A DNA stretch of 64,000 bases, from assembly GCA_000727475.1 (NCBI GenBank), contig KL647293.1, positions 3,328,580 through 3,392,579 on the forward strand, written 5' to 3'. This DNA is from Sarcocystis neurona. Its lineage: Eukaryota; Apicomplexa; Conoidasida; Eucoccidiorida; Sarcocystidae. This document shows positions 1 to 10,954 of this stretch, one piece after another. The notes under the pieces were generated by a model. That model searched no databases. It saw only the letters and a list, made by a program, of their open reading frames with translations, and had not been told where the DNA came from. The number at the start of each line of letters is the position of its first letter. Positions within the stretch are counted from its first letter, which is position 1. Made by a program: the position numbers and the translations under genes.

Positions 1-650
1 GAAGAAATGCCCACGCTAGCTCCTGCTTATTTTATGGTTCTGTTCAACGAAGACGAAGACAGAAAGATGAATAAATCTGCAGAGAAAGGAAGGGAAGTCT
101 ACAGAGTGATACACAAAGAAAGAGAAAGGAGTGTCCCTCTCTCTGTATATGCATGCCGTGGTAACGACACGTGTACAAAATATGTGTACGTGCTTCTAGC
201 AAATGATACAGACCTACATATATACGTAACTACATATGGTTTCCTGTGTCTGTGTATATCTCTCTGTATCTACGTCTATGCGTGTCTATACATCTGTATC
301 TATGTGTATGCTTCTGCACACACATAGGTACATATATATATATATATATATATGTATGGTTGGGTGTATCTGTATATATCTATCTCTGTCTATGTATATG
401 CGCATGTATATATATATATGTCTGCACACGTGTGCGTGCATACACTAGTACCAAGTATTAATACGTAAATATCTAAGTGCGTGCCCCACGTAGGTGAGCG
501 CTTATGTGCGAAGAAGTATATGCGGGTCCTGCGTATGTTTTCGTATGTTTGAGCAACGTATCTCTGTCTCGACGAGATTTTATTTCCTGCGCAGGCGGCT
601 ATTGACGCGGCGTGCCGGAAACTCAATATCGTACGTACCCCCCGAGAGAA

Positions 651-836
651 CAACAGCAACAGCAGCAGCAGCAACAGCAACAGCAGCAGCAACAGCAGCA
701 GCAACAGCAGCAGCAACAGCAGCAGCAGCAACAGCAGCAGCAACAGCAGCAGCAACAGCAGCAGTCGCGACAGCAACAGCAGGAAGACCGACAGCAACAG
801 CAGCAGCAGCAGTAGCAGCAGCAGAGGCGGGAGCTG
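651..836 (+). repeat. CAG/CAA triplet array
   Basis: Near-continuous CAG with interspersed CAA. It reads as poly-Gln, Ala/Thr or Ser in the three plus-strand frames and as Cys, Ala/Val or Leu on the minus strand. All frames are open, so an open frame here says nothing about coding. No flanking splice signal ties it to a gene with confidence. It may be intronic or part of an upstream exon of the SUMO-activating enzyme gene. Confidence 0.9.
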
Positions 837-1282
837 CAGTAGCAGCAGCAGCAGTGTCTATGACTCGGCACAGCAGCAACCGCCGAAGCAGGCGCAGCAC
901 CGGGTGTGCCACGCATGCGTGCGTAGATGTATTTCCCCACACACAATTTGTTGTAGTCGTTCTTTATACGCATGCCTTTCTCTCTCTTTCTCTTGTACGC
1001 GTCTCTCGCATTACTCTTTCGCTTCGCCTCTTCCTCCCTCGCCCTCTCTATATCTTCTCAGAATCTTTCCCTTTCTCTGTCCCTTCCTCTCTTCGTCTTT
1101 TCCTTCTATCTTTGTCTTCCTTTCTCTGTCTTCCTCTCTTTCGGTTTCACGTCTTTTCCTCTCTCTGCCTCTCTTCTATATCTCTCTTCCTTCTTTTCTC
1201 GTTTTCTCTCTTTCTGTCTGTGTCTCGCTCTCTGTTGGCATGCAAGATGCTGATGTGGTTGCTGCCTTTGCTTGTGCTGCAG

Positions 1283-4200
1283 GGGTTTTGCTTCAGCCAC
1301 TGCAGCGGAAAAATGGGCTTCTCCTTCGCAGACTTCCACAAACACCAGTTGTACGCATGCAGCATGACCTCTTCTCTCCTTTACTTCCCCCACCGCTGCT
1401 GTTCTCCACCTCCTCCCCCCGTGCTCTTTCTTCCTGCTGCTGCTCTTTCCTCCACCTGCTGCTGCTTTTTCACCCACCTGCTGCTGCTCTTTCACCACCT
1501 GCTGCTCTTTACTCCTGCCATTCCTGCTGCTGCTGATGCTCTACACTGCTGCTGCTGCTCCTTGCTGCTGCTGCTGCTCCTTGCTGCTGCTGCTGCTCCT
1601 TGCTGCTGCTGCTGCTCCTTGCTGCTGCTGCTGCTCCTTGCTGCTGCTGCTGCTCCTTGCTGCTGCTGTTGCTCTTTCCTCCTGCTGCCGTTGCTCTTTA
1701 CTAATGCTGCTGCTGCTATTGCTGTTGCTGCTCTTCCCTCGTGCTGCTCCCGCTCTTTCCTCGTGCTGCTGCTGCTCTGTACTTGCCGGTCTCTTCCTTC
1801 TGGTGACAGCGGCTGCCTCTGTCTCGTATTGCTGGTGGTCCCTTGCTGCTCTTTCCGTACTCGTGCTGCTGCAGCTCTCTGGCTGCTGCCGCTGCTGCTG
1901 CACGAGCTCTGCTACTGCGGGTCTCTTGTTGCCACTGCCGCCGCTGTTTCCTCCTCGTGCTGCAGATCTTTTCGCGGCTGGACGTGTGTGGCTTGACTTC
2001 TGCTGTTGCCCCGCTGCTTCTCTCCTGCAGCTGCAGCCGCTCGTATGCTGCTGTTAAATTTTTCCTCGTCCCGCTACTGCTGCTTCGGTGAAGAAGCGTA
2101 CTGGTGTCGTTATATCCTGCTGCTGCTAACGTCGTGTTACTGCTGCTGCCGTCCCTCTCTCACCCCACACCCGTGCTGTTCTGCCTTCGCACTACTGTCC
2201 CCGCAGCTGCTACTACGGCTGCTGCTCCTTCTGCTGTAGAGGTTCTAGCTGCTGCTGCTCCTCTTGCTGCCGCTGCTGTTGTTGATATTGTTTCCGCTAC
2301 GGACGCTGCTGCTGCTGCTGTTGCTGCCACTGCTGCTGCACTCCTTACCGCTGTCCCTGCTCTTATTGCTGGTGCTGCTGCCGTGTTGTTGAAATTTCGG
2401 TATGTCAACCATTTCTCTGTTCTGCAAAGTTTGTGTCTGTTCAGCCGCGTGCAGCAGCAACGACAGCCGTCGGGTGCAGCAGCAGGAGGAGCAGCAACAG
2501 ACGGGGCGGCGGACGTAGCGACAGCAGCAGAGGGGAAAGCAGTCGCTGCTGCTGTAGTTGAAGAAGAGGCAGCAGCAGCGGAGAAGAAGCCGAGATATGC
2601 AAGGACAGCGGAAGCAGCAGCCGATACGGGGAAAGAAGCAACACCAGCACCAGCAGGAGCAGAAGAAAGGGAAGCAGCAGCGGGTAAAGGTGCAGCAGCA
2701 GAAAAAGGAGAAGAAGCAGGAGGAGGAGCAAGACCAGCAGCAGAATCGCCTCGTTGCGATGCAGCTGCGTTCAAGGAGAAGGTTTATCCGTCGCTGCTAG
2801 ACGCCCTCACATGCAATCTGGTGAGTTCTTCTCCCTTCTCGTGCGTCTTCAGCTTTTCGTCCGTCTGTGTGTAATTCTCTTCTGTTCTTCTGCTCCTCTT
2901 CGTCCGTTCCTTCTGCACCACTTCTTCTCGCCTCTTTTCTTCTGCAATTTCGGACGTTCTCTTCGTTCTCTTCGGCTCCTCGCTTCCCTCCTGCGTTCTT
3001 CGTGTGTCTCTATTTACTCACTCGTACATAGCTGCGTATGCACACATATGTAATATACATTTGCATGCGCGGTGTCGTTTTTCTATATATCGTAATATAT
3101 CCAGAATTATATGTTCCTACACAGTTGCCTAAGAAACGACAGATGACTCTCACAAATCCTGGAGAAGAACTCGTGGCTCTCATGCATGCACTTGCACATC
3201 TCTCTGTTAGAAAGAAGGAGAAACGAAGATGTGGCTCCGAACACCCACCTGCAGCTCCCTTGCGCTTCTTTTCTGCTTCTGCGCACTGCGCCACCACCTC
3301 TGATGGTTGCCGGGTCTTTCTTCTGCTGCCTGCCTACTCTTTTCCCTGCTACTGCTGCCGCTCTTTCAACTGCAGCAGCTGCTGCTGTTCCTCCTGCTGC
3401 TTTGCTGATCCTTCTCCCGCAACATGGCTGCTCCTTCTCCTGCTGCTGTTGTTTCTCCTGTCGCTTTGCTCATCATTCTTCTGCGGCTTGGCTGTTCTTT
3501 CTCCTGCTGCTGCCTTGCCGGTCTTCTGCTGCTCCTACTCTTTCTCTTCCCGCTGCTCTTGTATCTCCTCCTGCTGTACTCGTCATTCTCCTGCTGCCAG
3601 TTGCTGCTACTCTTTCTCCTGCTGCTCTGCGACCGTTTCTCGTCCCGATGGTGCTGTCGTTTCTCCTGCGGCTGTTGCTGGAGAAACGACAGCTGCTCGG
3701 GCGTCTTCAGCCCTCCGCTGCTGCTGCTGCTATTCCTCCTGCTGCTGCTGCCGCTCTTCCTCTGCTGCTGTGCCGCCTTCTTCCCTCCGCTCTTGCTGCT
3801 ACTCTGCCGTCTTTACCCCTCCGCTGTTGCTGCTGCTGCTGCAATTCCTCCTGCCGCTGCTGCTGCTCCTCCTCTGCTGCTCTGCCTCCTTCACCTCTCC
3901 GGCGTTTCTGCTGCAGCCATTCCTCCTGCCACTGCTGCTGCATCTCCTCTGTGCTGCTCTGCCTGGTTCATCCCTCTACCGTTGCTGCTGCTGCTGTTGC
4001 TGCTGCGCGTTGTTCAGGGAGACTCGGACCGGAGAGTGGACCGAGGACTTCTCGCATATGTTGGTGCGTCTTTCCGCAAAGCGCCCGTTCCCATTTTACA
4101 GAGAAGATGAAAAATGCCTGGGAATGGTTGATATTTCTCCAGGTCGACTATTTTGGAAGTTCACTCATTTCTATTCTGCATGCATGCAGGACGATGTCTG

Positions 4201-7200
4201 CCTGTACATACGTACCCAAAAATATTTGACGGACTGTTTACACGTCTCTCCACAAATCTCCGTATTTCTCTTGGGGCACGCATCTTCTGCATTCGTATGT
4301 CTATCGGTAATAAATGTCCCTTCGAGCATTGTGTTTATACATGTGTCATATATATATATATATATATATACACGTATGTACACATATATATATATATATA
4401 TGTACATGTACACGCATATATATAATATGTGTCATATATATATATGTATATGTGTACATGTATACGTGTGTATGTACATGGCCCCAAAATCGCCGTGCTT
4501 GCTGTACGGATGTATCTAGTAGATCGTGAAGCGGCTGCAGTGGTATGGTGGTGGTGATGGTTTGGTGGTGGTGGTGGTGGTGCGAGAGAGATGCGTTTTC
4601 GCAGCAGCGTCTCCCTCGCCTGCCGCTGCGCTGCTATGCTGCCTTGTCTTCGTCTGCTGTGTTGTCGTGGCTTCTTCTTCCTCTTCTCCTTCTGCTGTGC
4701 CGCTGCCTCGGCTTCTTTTTCTTCCTCTTCTGCTGTGCGGCCTGAGCTTCTTCTTCTTTTTCTCCTTCTGGGCTGTTTTGCTGCTGCTGCGTCTGACGCC
4801 TTCTCGTCTTTGTCTCTTGGGGACCTGTGCGTCCTCTGCATGCGCGCAGCCGTTCCTCGGCGCACGCGCCGCCTCAGCGACACGACGCTCGCACAAACTC
4901 AGCAACTTGTGCGAAGATATCCCCTTGCGATGTCTAGACTGCCCTGAGCCAAGGGCCCGAAATGTCTGGCTGCCGCTGTTTCTCTCTGTTCCTATGCCTG
5001 TCTACGTGCATGCGTACGACGCCGTCAACACGCAGACAGGCGCGCAGCTGACAAAGTTTGTTCCGTCACTTGTCTATACTTGGGAATTCCCTTGCATTCC
5101 TGCTTCTCCACAGTTCCGTACGAGCACGTGCTTCTCCCTGTAGATAGAGAGAGTTCAGAAAGGACAGAAAATCGCTGCGTCGGACCACGTCAGTTGCACC
5201 TGCACTTCCTCCACTCTCGCCAACACCCGCAGCTTCATACACGTATGTAATAATCTTGGCGACTTCCGCATGCCGTCTGACTTTTCTCCGCGTCTTCGTT
5301 CACAAGAGCCCCCTGCTGTGTACGCATGTCTGACCACGCCGGTTCGTGTCGAAGTCTCACTTCGTGGCGTTGGGGCGTCCCTCGTCGTCTTCTTCAAAGA
5401 AGGCACCGCATGCAGTCGAGGACCCGTGTTCTCCACCCAACGCGTCGGAGAGGTGCTGCGCACACACGCACAACGCCTGCGGTAGAGAAGAAGTGGCAGC
5501 CAGTGTCTGATGCTGCCCAGCACCTCGGAGGGGTGTCTCTGCAGTCCGATGAACGGCCTGACGACCTGCTACAAAACGTGTACACGCGTGCCTCTGTGTC
5601 TGTCTCTGGACGTGTGTGTCTCTCTCTCTGTATGTACAGATGTCTCTCTGTCTCTCCCTCTGTCTCTCTGTGTCTGTCTCCGTCGCCCTCTCTGTGTGTC
5701 TGCGTGTCTCTGTGTGTCTGTCTGTATGTCGCTCTTCCTGCGTCTCTCTCTGTCTGGCTCTCTGTCTCCCTATACGTGTCTCCGTCTCCCTCTCTGTGTC
5801 TCTGTCTGTCCGTCTCTCCGTCTCCCTCTCTGTGTCTCTGTCTGTCCGTCCCGCTGTCTACCTGTCTCTCTGTCCGTGTCCCCGTCTCCCTGTCTCCCTG
5901 TGCGTGTCTCTGTCTCCCTGCCTGTCTGTCCGTGTCTCCGTCTCCCTTCCTGTGTCCCTGTCCGCCTCCCTGCCTCTCCGTCCGTGTCGCCGTCTCCCTC
6001 TGTGTGTTTCTGTCTGTCCGTGTCTCTCTCTACCTGTCTCCGTCTCTCTGTATCCCTGTCTCCCCGTACTTGTCTCCGTCTCCCTCTGTGTGTGTTCGTC
6101 TCCCTGTCCCTCTGTCCGTGTCTCCGTCTCCGTCTCTGTGTGTCCCTGTCCGCCTCTCTCTCTCTCTGTCGATCTGTGTATGTATCTGCTGATGTAGACA
6201 GGCAGGAACATGCCGAAGAAGAACATGTGTGTAAAAGAGACCAAATGTTGGGAAGTTTTTTGTTCGCGGAATCTGCGACTTTCTTGATTGCCTCGGGAAC
6301 GTGTGCATGCATGTACGACACTACCAAGCATCTACTTGCATAGGGCCGTGTGTATATATGTCTCTATATACGCACACAAGTGTGTGTGTATATGTGTAGG
6401 GCGGCGCCTGCGTCTACAAATCGACGAGCGGGAAGCCGTGTGTCTCTTCCTGATACAGATTGTCTAGGCCCACCCAGAGAAAAAAACGTCTCTCTCTGTT
6501 GGCGTCGTCAAAGTGTATGTTGAGACGGCCTTGTCTTCTGTTTGTGTGGGCGGGGGAGACTCATCACCCGCTCGAGAAGAAGAGGGGGTCTACCGAGGCG
6601 CGTGGTGGGCGGCGGTGCCTGCGTATCTGCTGCAGCGCTCCTGCGGTGGCTGGGAGAGAAGGAGAATTTTCAGCGACGCCGGGGCATTGCTGCGCCGCGC
6701 TACGTCTTCGAAGAAGAGGACTTCTGCTTTGCTGCTTTCGCCGAAACCCTACTTTCCTCACGGAGCAAGGCAGAGAACGGAAAGACAAGAGAAAAGGAAG
6801 AAGAAGGCAGAGAGTCGAAGCGGGCACGCAGCGAGAGCGCAGCGACGGTCCACGCGCTGCGACCCGCACCAGCAGCAGCGGCGGCGGCCCCACGAGACCC
6901 CCTTCTGCCGTACGTACACCCTACAAAACTCGAGGACTGCGACTGTCTCCTGCGCGAGACTTTCCTTCTCAAAAATGCCCCGTCTTAGAGTTTGCGCTGC
7001 ACTTCGCTTCAGCGGAGAAACGTCTTCTCCCTCCTGATGTAGACATATTCAACACCACGTATGTATACGTATACGTATGTATATATGTCCACATATAGAT
7101 CCATATGTATATATGTACGTATCCACATATAGGCGCGCACGTACTTATATAGAGGAAAGTGCGTCGTATTTATACGTGTCTACATATATATGTATATGTG

Positions 7201-10200
7201 TAGAGAGAGATGGAGATATATATATAGATGTATAGAGAGAGATATGTGTGTATACAATATAAATGTGTACACACTTATATACATATATGTGTAATCAAAG
7301 ACGTATATATACATACATGTACGTACATGTATATATATGTATGTATAGGGAGATAGAGAGAGATATATATATACTATAGATATATATACATATAGAGAGA
7401 GAGATTTATATATGTACATGTGTATAGAAGTATTTGGGGAGAGAGAGAGAGATATGTGGATAAGTAGACGTTACAAATTCTCGAAAGGTGTCGCCGGGGT
7501 GTATGTCCGAGTATTCGGAGACGTCGTCTCACGTCGTCACGTATATATATATATATATATTTGTATATGTGTGTCTTTGTTTGTGTGTGTACACATACAT
7601 TTACATACTTATATATATAATGTTTGAGTCTTTGTGACAGTTCCACCTCTACCTATCAGGCTCGTACATTTGTATGCCTGTGCATATATTTATATATGTA
7701 GAAGTGTATCTGCATGTGTGTGTATATGTGTGTGCATACTAGTGTGCATACACGTATATTCATACATCTGCCCATTTCTATATATATGTATGTATATACG
7801 GGTATAGACCATATGTATCTGTATGTGGATATGTCGTTTTAAATGCGTATGTACGAACAAGTACACGTGCGTGAAGATATACATATATATATATGTATGG
7901 AGAGGGAGACACACACACCCACACAGCGCGGCATATATATATGCATACACAGAGAGAGACACACACACATACACACACACGTGCGGAGCGCGACATATAT
8001 ATATATATATATAGTACGTTTCCGGGTGAATTTCTAATATTACTTGAATGCTGCATGCAGTCGTTTGCCGCAGAGGCGTAGAAAGACAGGACGCCAAAAA
8101 CAATACGACAGCGCTGTTTTTTGACTTGAAACTTCATTAGGGTGAAACTCCGAAGACTGACGGAAGCCTTTCTTTTTGAGAAGTCCACTTGCACAACTCG
8201 GAGACAACAAAATATAAAGGAAGCTCAGCTGATCTCGACGGCGCAGCTAGTTTTGTCAAAAAGCACTTTTGTTTGCTTCCGCACTACCACCAATCGGCCG
8301 GCTGCTGTTACTGCTCTTCTTGTCGCTGTCGTTGTTGCTGTCGATCTTCCTGCTGCTGCGGCAGTCGCTGTTGCTGCTGCTGTCGCTGTACTGGTTGCTG
8401 CTGCTGCCGTTGCTACTGCAGTTGCTGCTACTGCTGTAGTTCCTGCTGCTGCTGATGCTGCTGCAGTTTTTGCTGGTTTCCCGCAGTTGCTGTCCTGCTG
8501 CTTCCCCGCAGTTGCTGTTGCGGCTGCAGCTGCCGCTGAGGGAGATTTTCATCTCAGGTTGACTGGTGGCTGCTGCAGTTGTCAACCGTGCGCAGGCTCT
8601 CTGCCCTTGTATGTTTATCGCTTTGCGTTGATTTCTCAATAAATATATAGACATTCACGCGTATATACCTGTACAGACCCATATACCCATCGATCCGTAG
8701 AGGTCTCCCGTTGTACGGAGTGTCCACGCGTCAGGGAAGATCCTTTTTGCATGCGTCGATATTTGCATCAATGACAGACAGGCCCGTAGACACGTGAGAA
8801 GTCTGTGAGTGATGATACACTTCCTGCAAATGTCTCCTCTTTGTCCCTTTCTGCTTGGCTGAAACATGTGTCTACGGACAAAGTAGTTCCTTGCTTCTCT
8901 TACTTTGTAAGGTAGATGAAGATGTCGTTCAGCAGCCGTGAAAAGTGCGCCGCTTGACTGCAAAAATCTACTAATTTTGCATGCGCCCTGTGTTTCTCCT
9001 GCTGTCTCTCTCTATGTATACATAGCTCTCCGTATATTTGTATGTACGTATATATTTCTAACATCTTCCTACTGTACGTACTTGTGCGAGGGCTGGTCTG
9101 TCTCTCCGTTCCTCATTCTTTTACTATATATATGTACGGTAATACGTGCACAGACATACAGATAAGTGTGTGTACATTTACATGTATATATGTATGGAGG
9201 CATACACCAATATAGATATGTGTGCGTATTTATATATATATATATTCCTGTATTTCTGTGTATATATATATGTATGTGTACACACACATGTATTTAGCAG
9301 CGGAGGTGTATGTTGCTCGCTGCAGGATACGTGTTCGAACATTGGCTATACGTATGTATATATGTGTATATATATATAAGCTGAGAACTGTCTGCAGTAA
9401 GCGGCTGTTTCTTCTCTGTATACGTACGCATATGAAGTGTCTGTATTACACTTGCTATTTCTCTGGCTATGTGTGTGGTCACACTCCTCCGTTTTTCGTC
9501 GTCTTTTGCTGTTTCTCCTGCGCGCATCTATCCACGTGTGCAAGGAAGTTGTGGACTGCGACGGAGAGTCGCCTGGTCTTCCTCTGCTTCTCTTTCAGGT
9601 GTATGTCGATGATGGCCGGGTGTCAGTACACCCCAACCGCAGCTGTAGTTGGCGGTCTTCTCGGTGAGGCGCAGCAACAGCAGCAGCACCAAAGCACACT
9701 ACCGGACGGCAAGAAAGACTTATATGCATTTCTTTGCAGGGAATACACACAAAGAGACGGGCCCGCGCTCGCCGTGTGGGTGGCGACGTGCAGGATATTT
9801 TTGACCTTCCCAGAGAAGGCGGCAGTGCTGCTGCGTGTCAGTATATATGTGTGTACACGTCTGTATCTGTGTGTACGTAGACATGTGTGTAGTAGCTCTC
9901 TCGCTTTTGCCGCTGTCCCTCCGCCTCTCTCTTTCTACATGTATATATATATATATACGTAGTGTACATTTATGTCCTCGACGTGGTAGAAGAAATCCGA
10001 GATGTACAGAGACGCGCGTTCTTTTTCTTTTGACGAGACGTACTTATGTGCATCTTTTTCTGTTACTCCACCTCTTCCCTACACAGTCCCCGTGTATTTT
10101 TGAACTGCAGGTGAAGGGCCTTCAAGCTCTACAAAATAATCGAAAGCCTTATATAGCGAATGCTGGAGCGCAGCAGCCACATAGGCACACGTCTCACGTG

Positions 10201-10954
10201 CTAATAGGTGTATGCGTGCAGCGGCAGTTTTCCACATATGTGTATATACACGTATGTATCTGTGCGTACATAAATATGTACGTAGGAGCTCTCTCTACTT
10301 TTATTTTCCCTCTCCCTCGCTCTCTCTCTGTCTTTCTATATATGTATACATATATGCTACGTGCATATATCTATGTATGAGGCCCTCTGTTCTCTGTACA
10401 CATACAGCGGTAGTTTTCCGTATACGTACGTACACACGTCTGTATCTCTGTGTACACTAATATATGTGTGTGGTAGCTATCTATTACTTTTTCCCCCCCT
10501 TCTGCCTCTCTCCCTTTATGTGTCTATATATATGCAACGTATATACACATATGCGTGTGGCCCTCTGTTTCTCTCTCTCTGGCTCTCTCTCCATATATGT
10601 AGATACAAGGTGCACCTCTGCATGTGGATGGATTACTGACTGCGATGTAGCTAGTCTATATATACAGGCCGCTGCCTCTATGTGTGTGTATGTGTGGATG
10701 TAATTACAGCGCAAGAGCTACGAAAGTACATCACCAGGGAGCAGGAGCCACTTCCGAATTGCATTCTCTTCAACTTCGACTCATCAACCGCATCTACGGC
10801 CATGTTGCCTTCAACGTTCGCTGCTGCTGCTGTTGCGCGTGCTACTCGTGCGCATCCTGCTGCTATTGCTGTGACGGCGGAGGCTGCTGTGCGGCTTGCT
10901 GCAGCAGCCGCTGCTGGACGTGGGGGCTCTGCTGCCGCTGGGACTGTTATGTGA
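1283..10954 (+). CDS. SUMO-activating enzyme subunit 1 (Aos1/SAE1) homologue, 5' part not seen
   Basis: Aos1 pairs with Uba2 to adenylate SUMO and start SUMO conjugation, mainly in the nucleus. Proposed exons are 1283-1350, about 2445-2820, 4018-4063, 6636-6909, 9599-9663 and 10710-10954 (TGA stop); from the second exon onward the phases agree at every junction. The strongest evidence is the join 9663/10710, which restores VVGGLLAQE, the family motif before the last helix, followed by PLPNCILFNFDS where SAE1 has its C-terminal strand. Exon 1283 gives GKMGFSFADFHKHQL, like the family's GY-FADL-H segment. The end of the second exon gives KEKVYPSLLDAL, like the segment after the nuclear basic motif. 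Exon 6636 gives ALLRWLGEKENF. The Rossmann ATP site was not found and may lie upstream of the window. The second exon and the C-terminus carry Ala/Glu/Gln-rich insertions. A Uba1 half is less likely, because the frame stops soon after the motif. Confidence is higher for the 3' half than for the first exon. Confidence 0.6.
1424..2390 (+). repeat. CTG-rich tract in Aos1 intron
   Basis: Imperfect CTG repeats interrupted by CTTT, CTCC and GTT, with a few ACAG/GCAG sites. Long open frames here are a by-product of CTG composition. The tract is placed in an intron because the Aos1-like reading stops at about 1350 and resumes near 2445. Confidence 0.8.
1545..1672 (+). repeat. 19-bp minisatellite, about six copies
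   Basis: CTCCTTG plus four CTG triplets recurs every 19 bases, with CTCCTT at about 1558, 1577, 1596, 1615, 1634 and 1653. Because 19 is not a multiple of 3, every frame cycles through Ala5-Pro, Cys5-Ser and Leu7 blocks. It lies in the intron between the first two proposed Aos1 exons. Confidence 0.9.
2455..2760 (+). repeat. Coding Ala/Glu/Gln/Gly low-complexity insertion in Aos1
   Basis: This is a purine-rich GCAGCA/GAAGAA tract in the frame that ends in the conserved KEKVYPSLLDAL segment and a GTGAGT donor at 2821. It is therefore probably translated. It occupies the place where SAE1 proteins have a variable acidic/basic linker, so it likely forms a disordered loop. Confidence 0.6.
3330..4010 (+). 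repeat. CTG-rich tract, Aos1 intron
   Basis: Degenerate CTG/CTC repeats running up to the acceptor TTGTTCAG at 4010-4017, which precedes a 46-base exon. The T/C-rich strand can serve as a polypyrimidine tract for that acceptor. Parallel open frames (poly-Leu, poly-Cys, poly-Ala) are not taken as genes. Confidence 0.75.
4345..4470. repeat. TA/TATG microsatellite
   Basis: Runs of (TA)n with TATG and TACA interruptions. It lies in the long Aos1 intron between 4064 and 6635. Confidence 0.9.
5640..6178 (+). repeat. Long CT-rich (CTGTCTC-type) polypyrimidine array
   Basis: More than 500 bases that are almost entirely C and T with regular G, built from CTGTCTC, CCGTCTC and CTCTGTG units. The minus strand is GA-rich. 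Ser/Leu/Val frames on the plus strand and Arg/Asp/Thr/Glu frames on the minus strand are all low-complexity shadows. It lies inside the Aos1 intron 4064-6635. Confidence 0.9.
7040..8020. repeat. TATA/TATG and CA/GA microsatellite block
   Basis: Clusters of (TA)n, TATG, GAGA and CACA repeats, densest at 7040-7620, 7690-7830 and 7880-8015. They fall in the Aos1 intron 6910-9598. No coding exon was recognised in the block. Confidence 0.85.
8300..8545 (+). repeat. CTG-rich tract, Aos1 intron
   Basis: Imperfect GCTGCTGTT/GCTGCTGC repeats. The apparent Ala/Val-rich open frame has no recognisable domain. Placed in the intron 6910-9598. Confidence 0.75.
9817..10600 (+). repeat. Degenerate tandem repeat, about 190-200 bp unit
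   Basis: Three recognisable copies begin with GCGGCAGT-like sequence at about 9819, 10218 and 10407. Each continues through a TATGTGTACACGTCTGTATCTGTGTGTAC-type stretch, an AGCTCTCT motif, a CT-rich tract and TATATA. Copies two and three are 189 bases apart. The first two are about 400 apart, which would fit two decayed units. It fills most of the Aos1 intron 9664-10709. Confidence 0.6.

Noticed and set aside
494..1996. 500-codon plus-strand open frame
   Set aside because: Its length comes from CAG, CT and CTG repeats that are open in several frames. Only the short Aos1-like segment near 1283-1350 in this frame looks conserved.
3038..4519. 493-codon plus-strand open frame and parallel frames
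   Set aside because: Poly-Cys/Ser/Leu composition from CTG repeats plus TATA-derived Tyr/Ile runs; no domain. The Aos1 exon 4018-4063 uses a different reading of this stretch.
5326..6343. Ser/Leu/Val-rich plus frames and Arg/Asp/Glu-rich minus frames of 150-290 codons
   Set aside because: Direct translation of the CT-rich repeat; no start context, splice context or domain.
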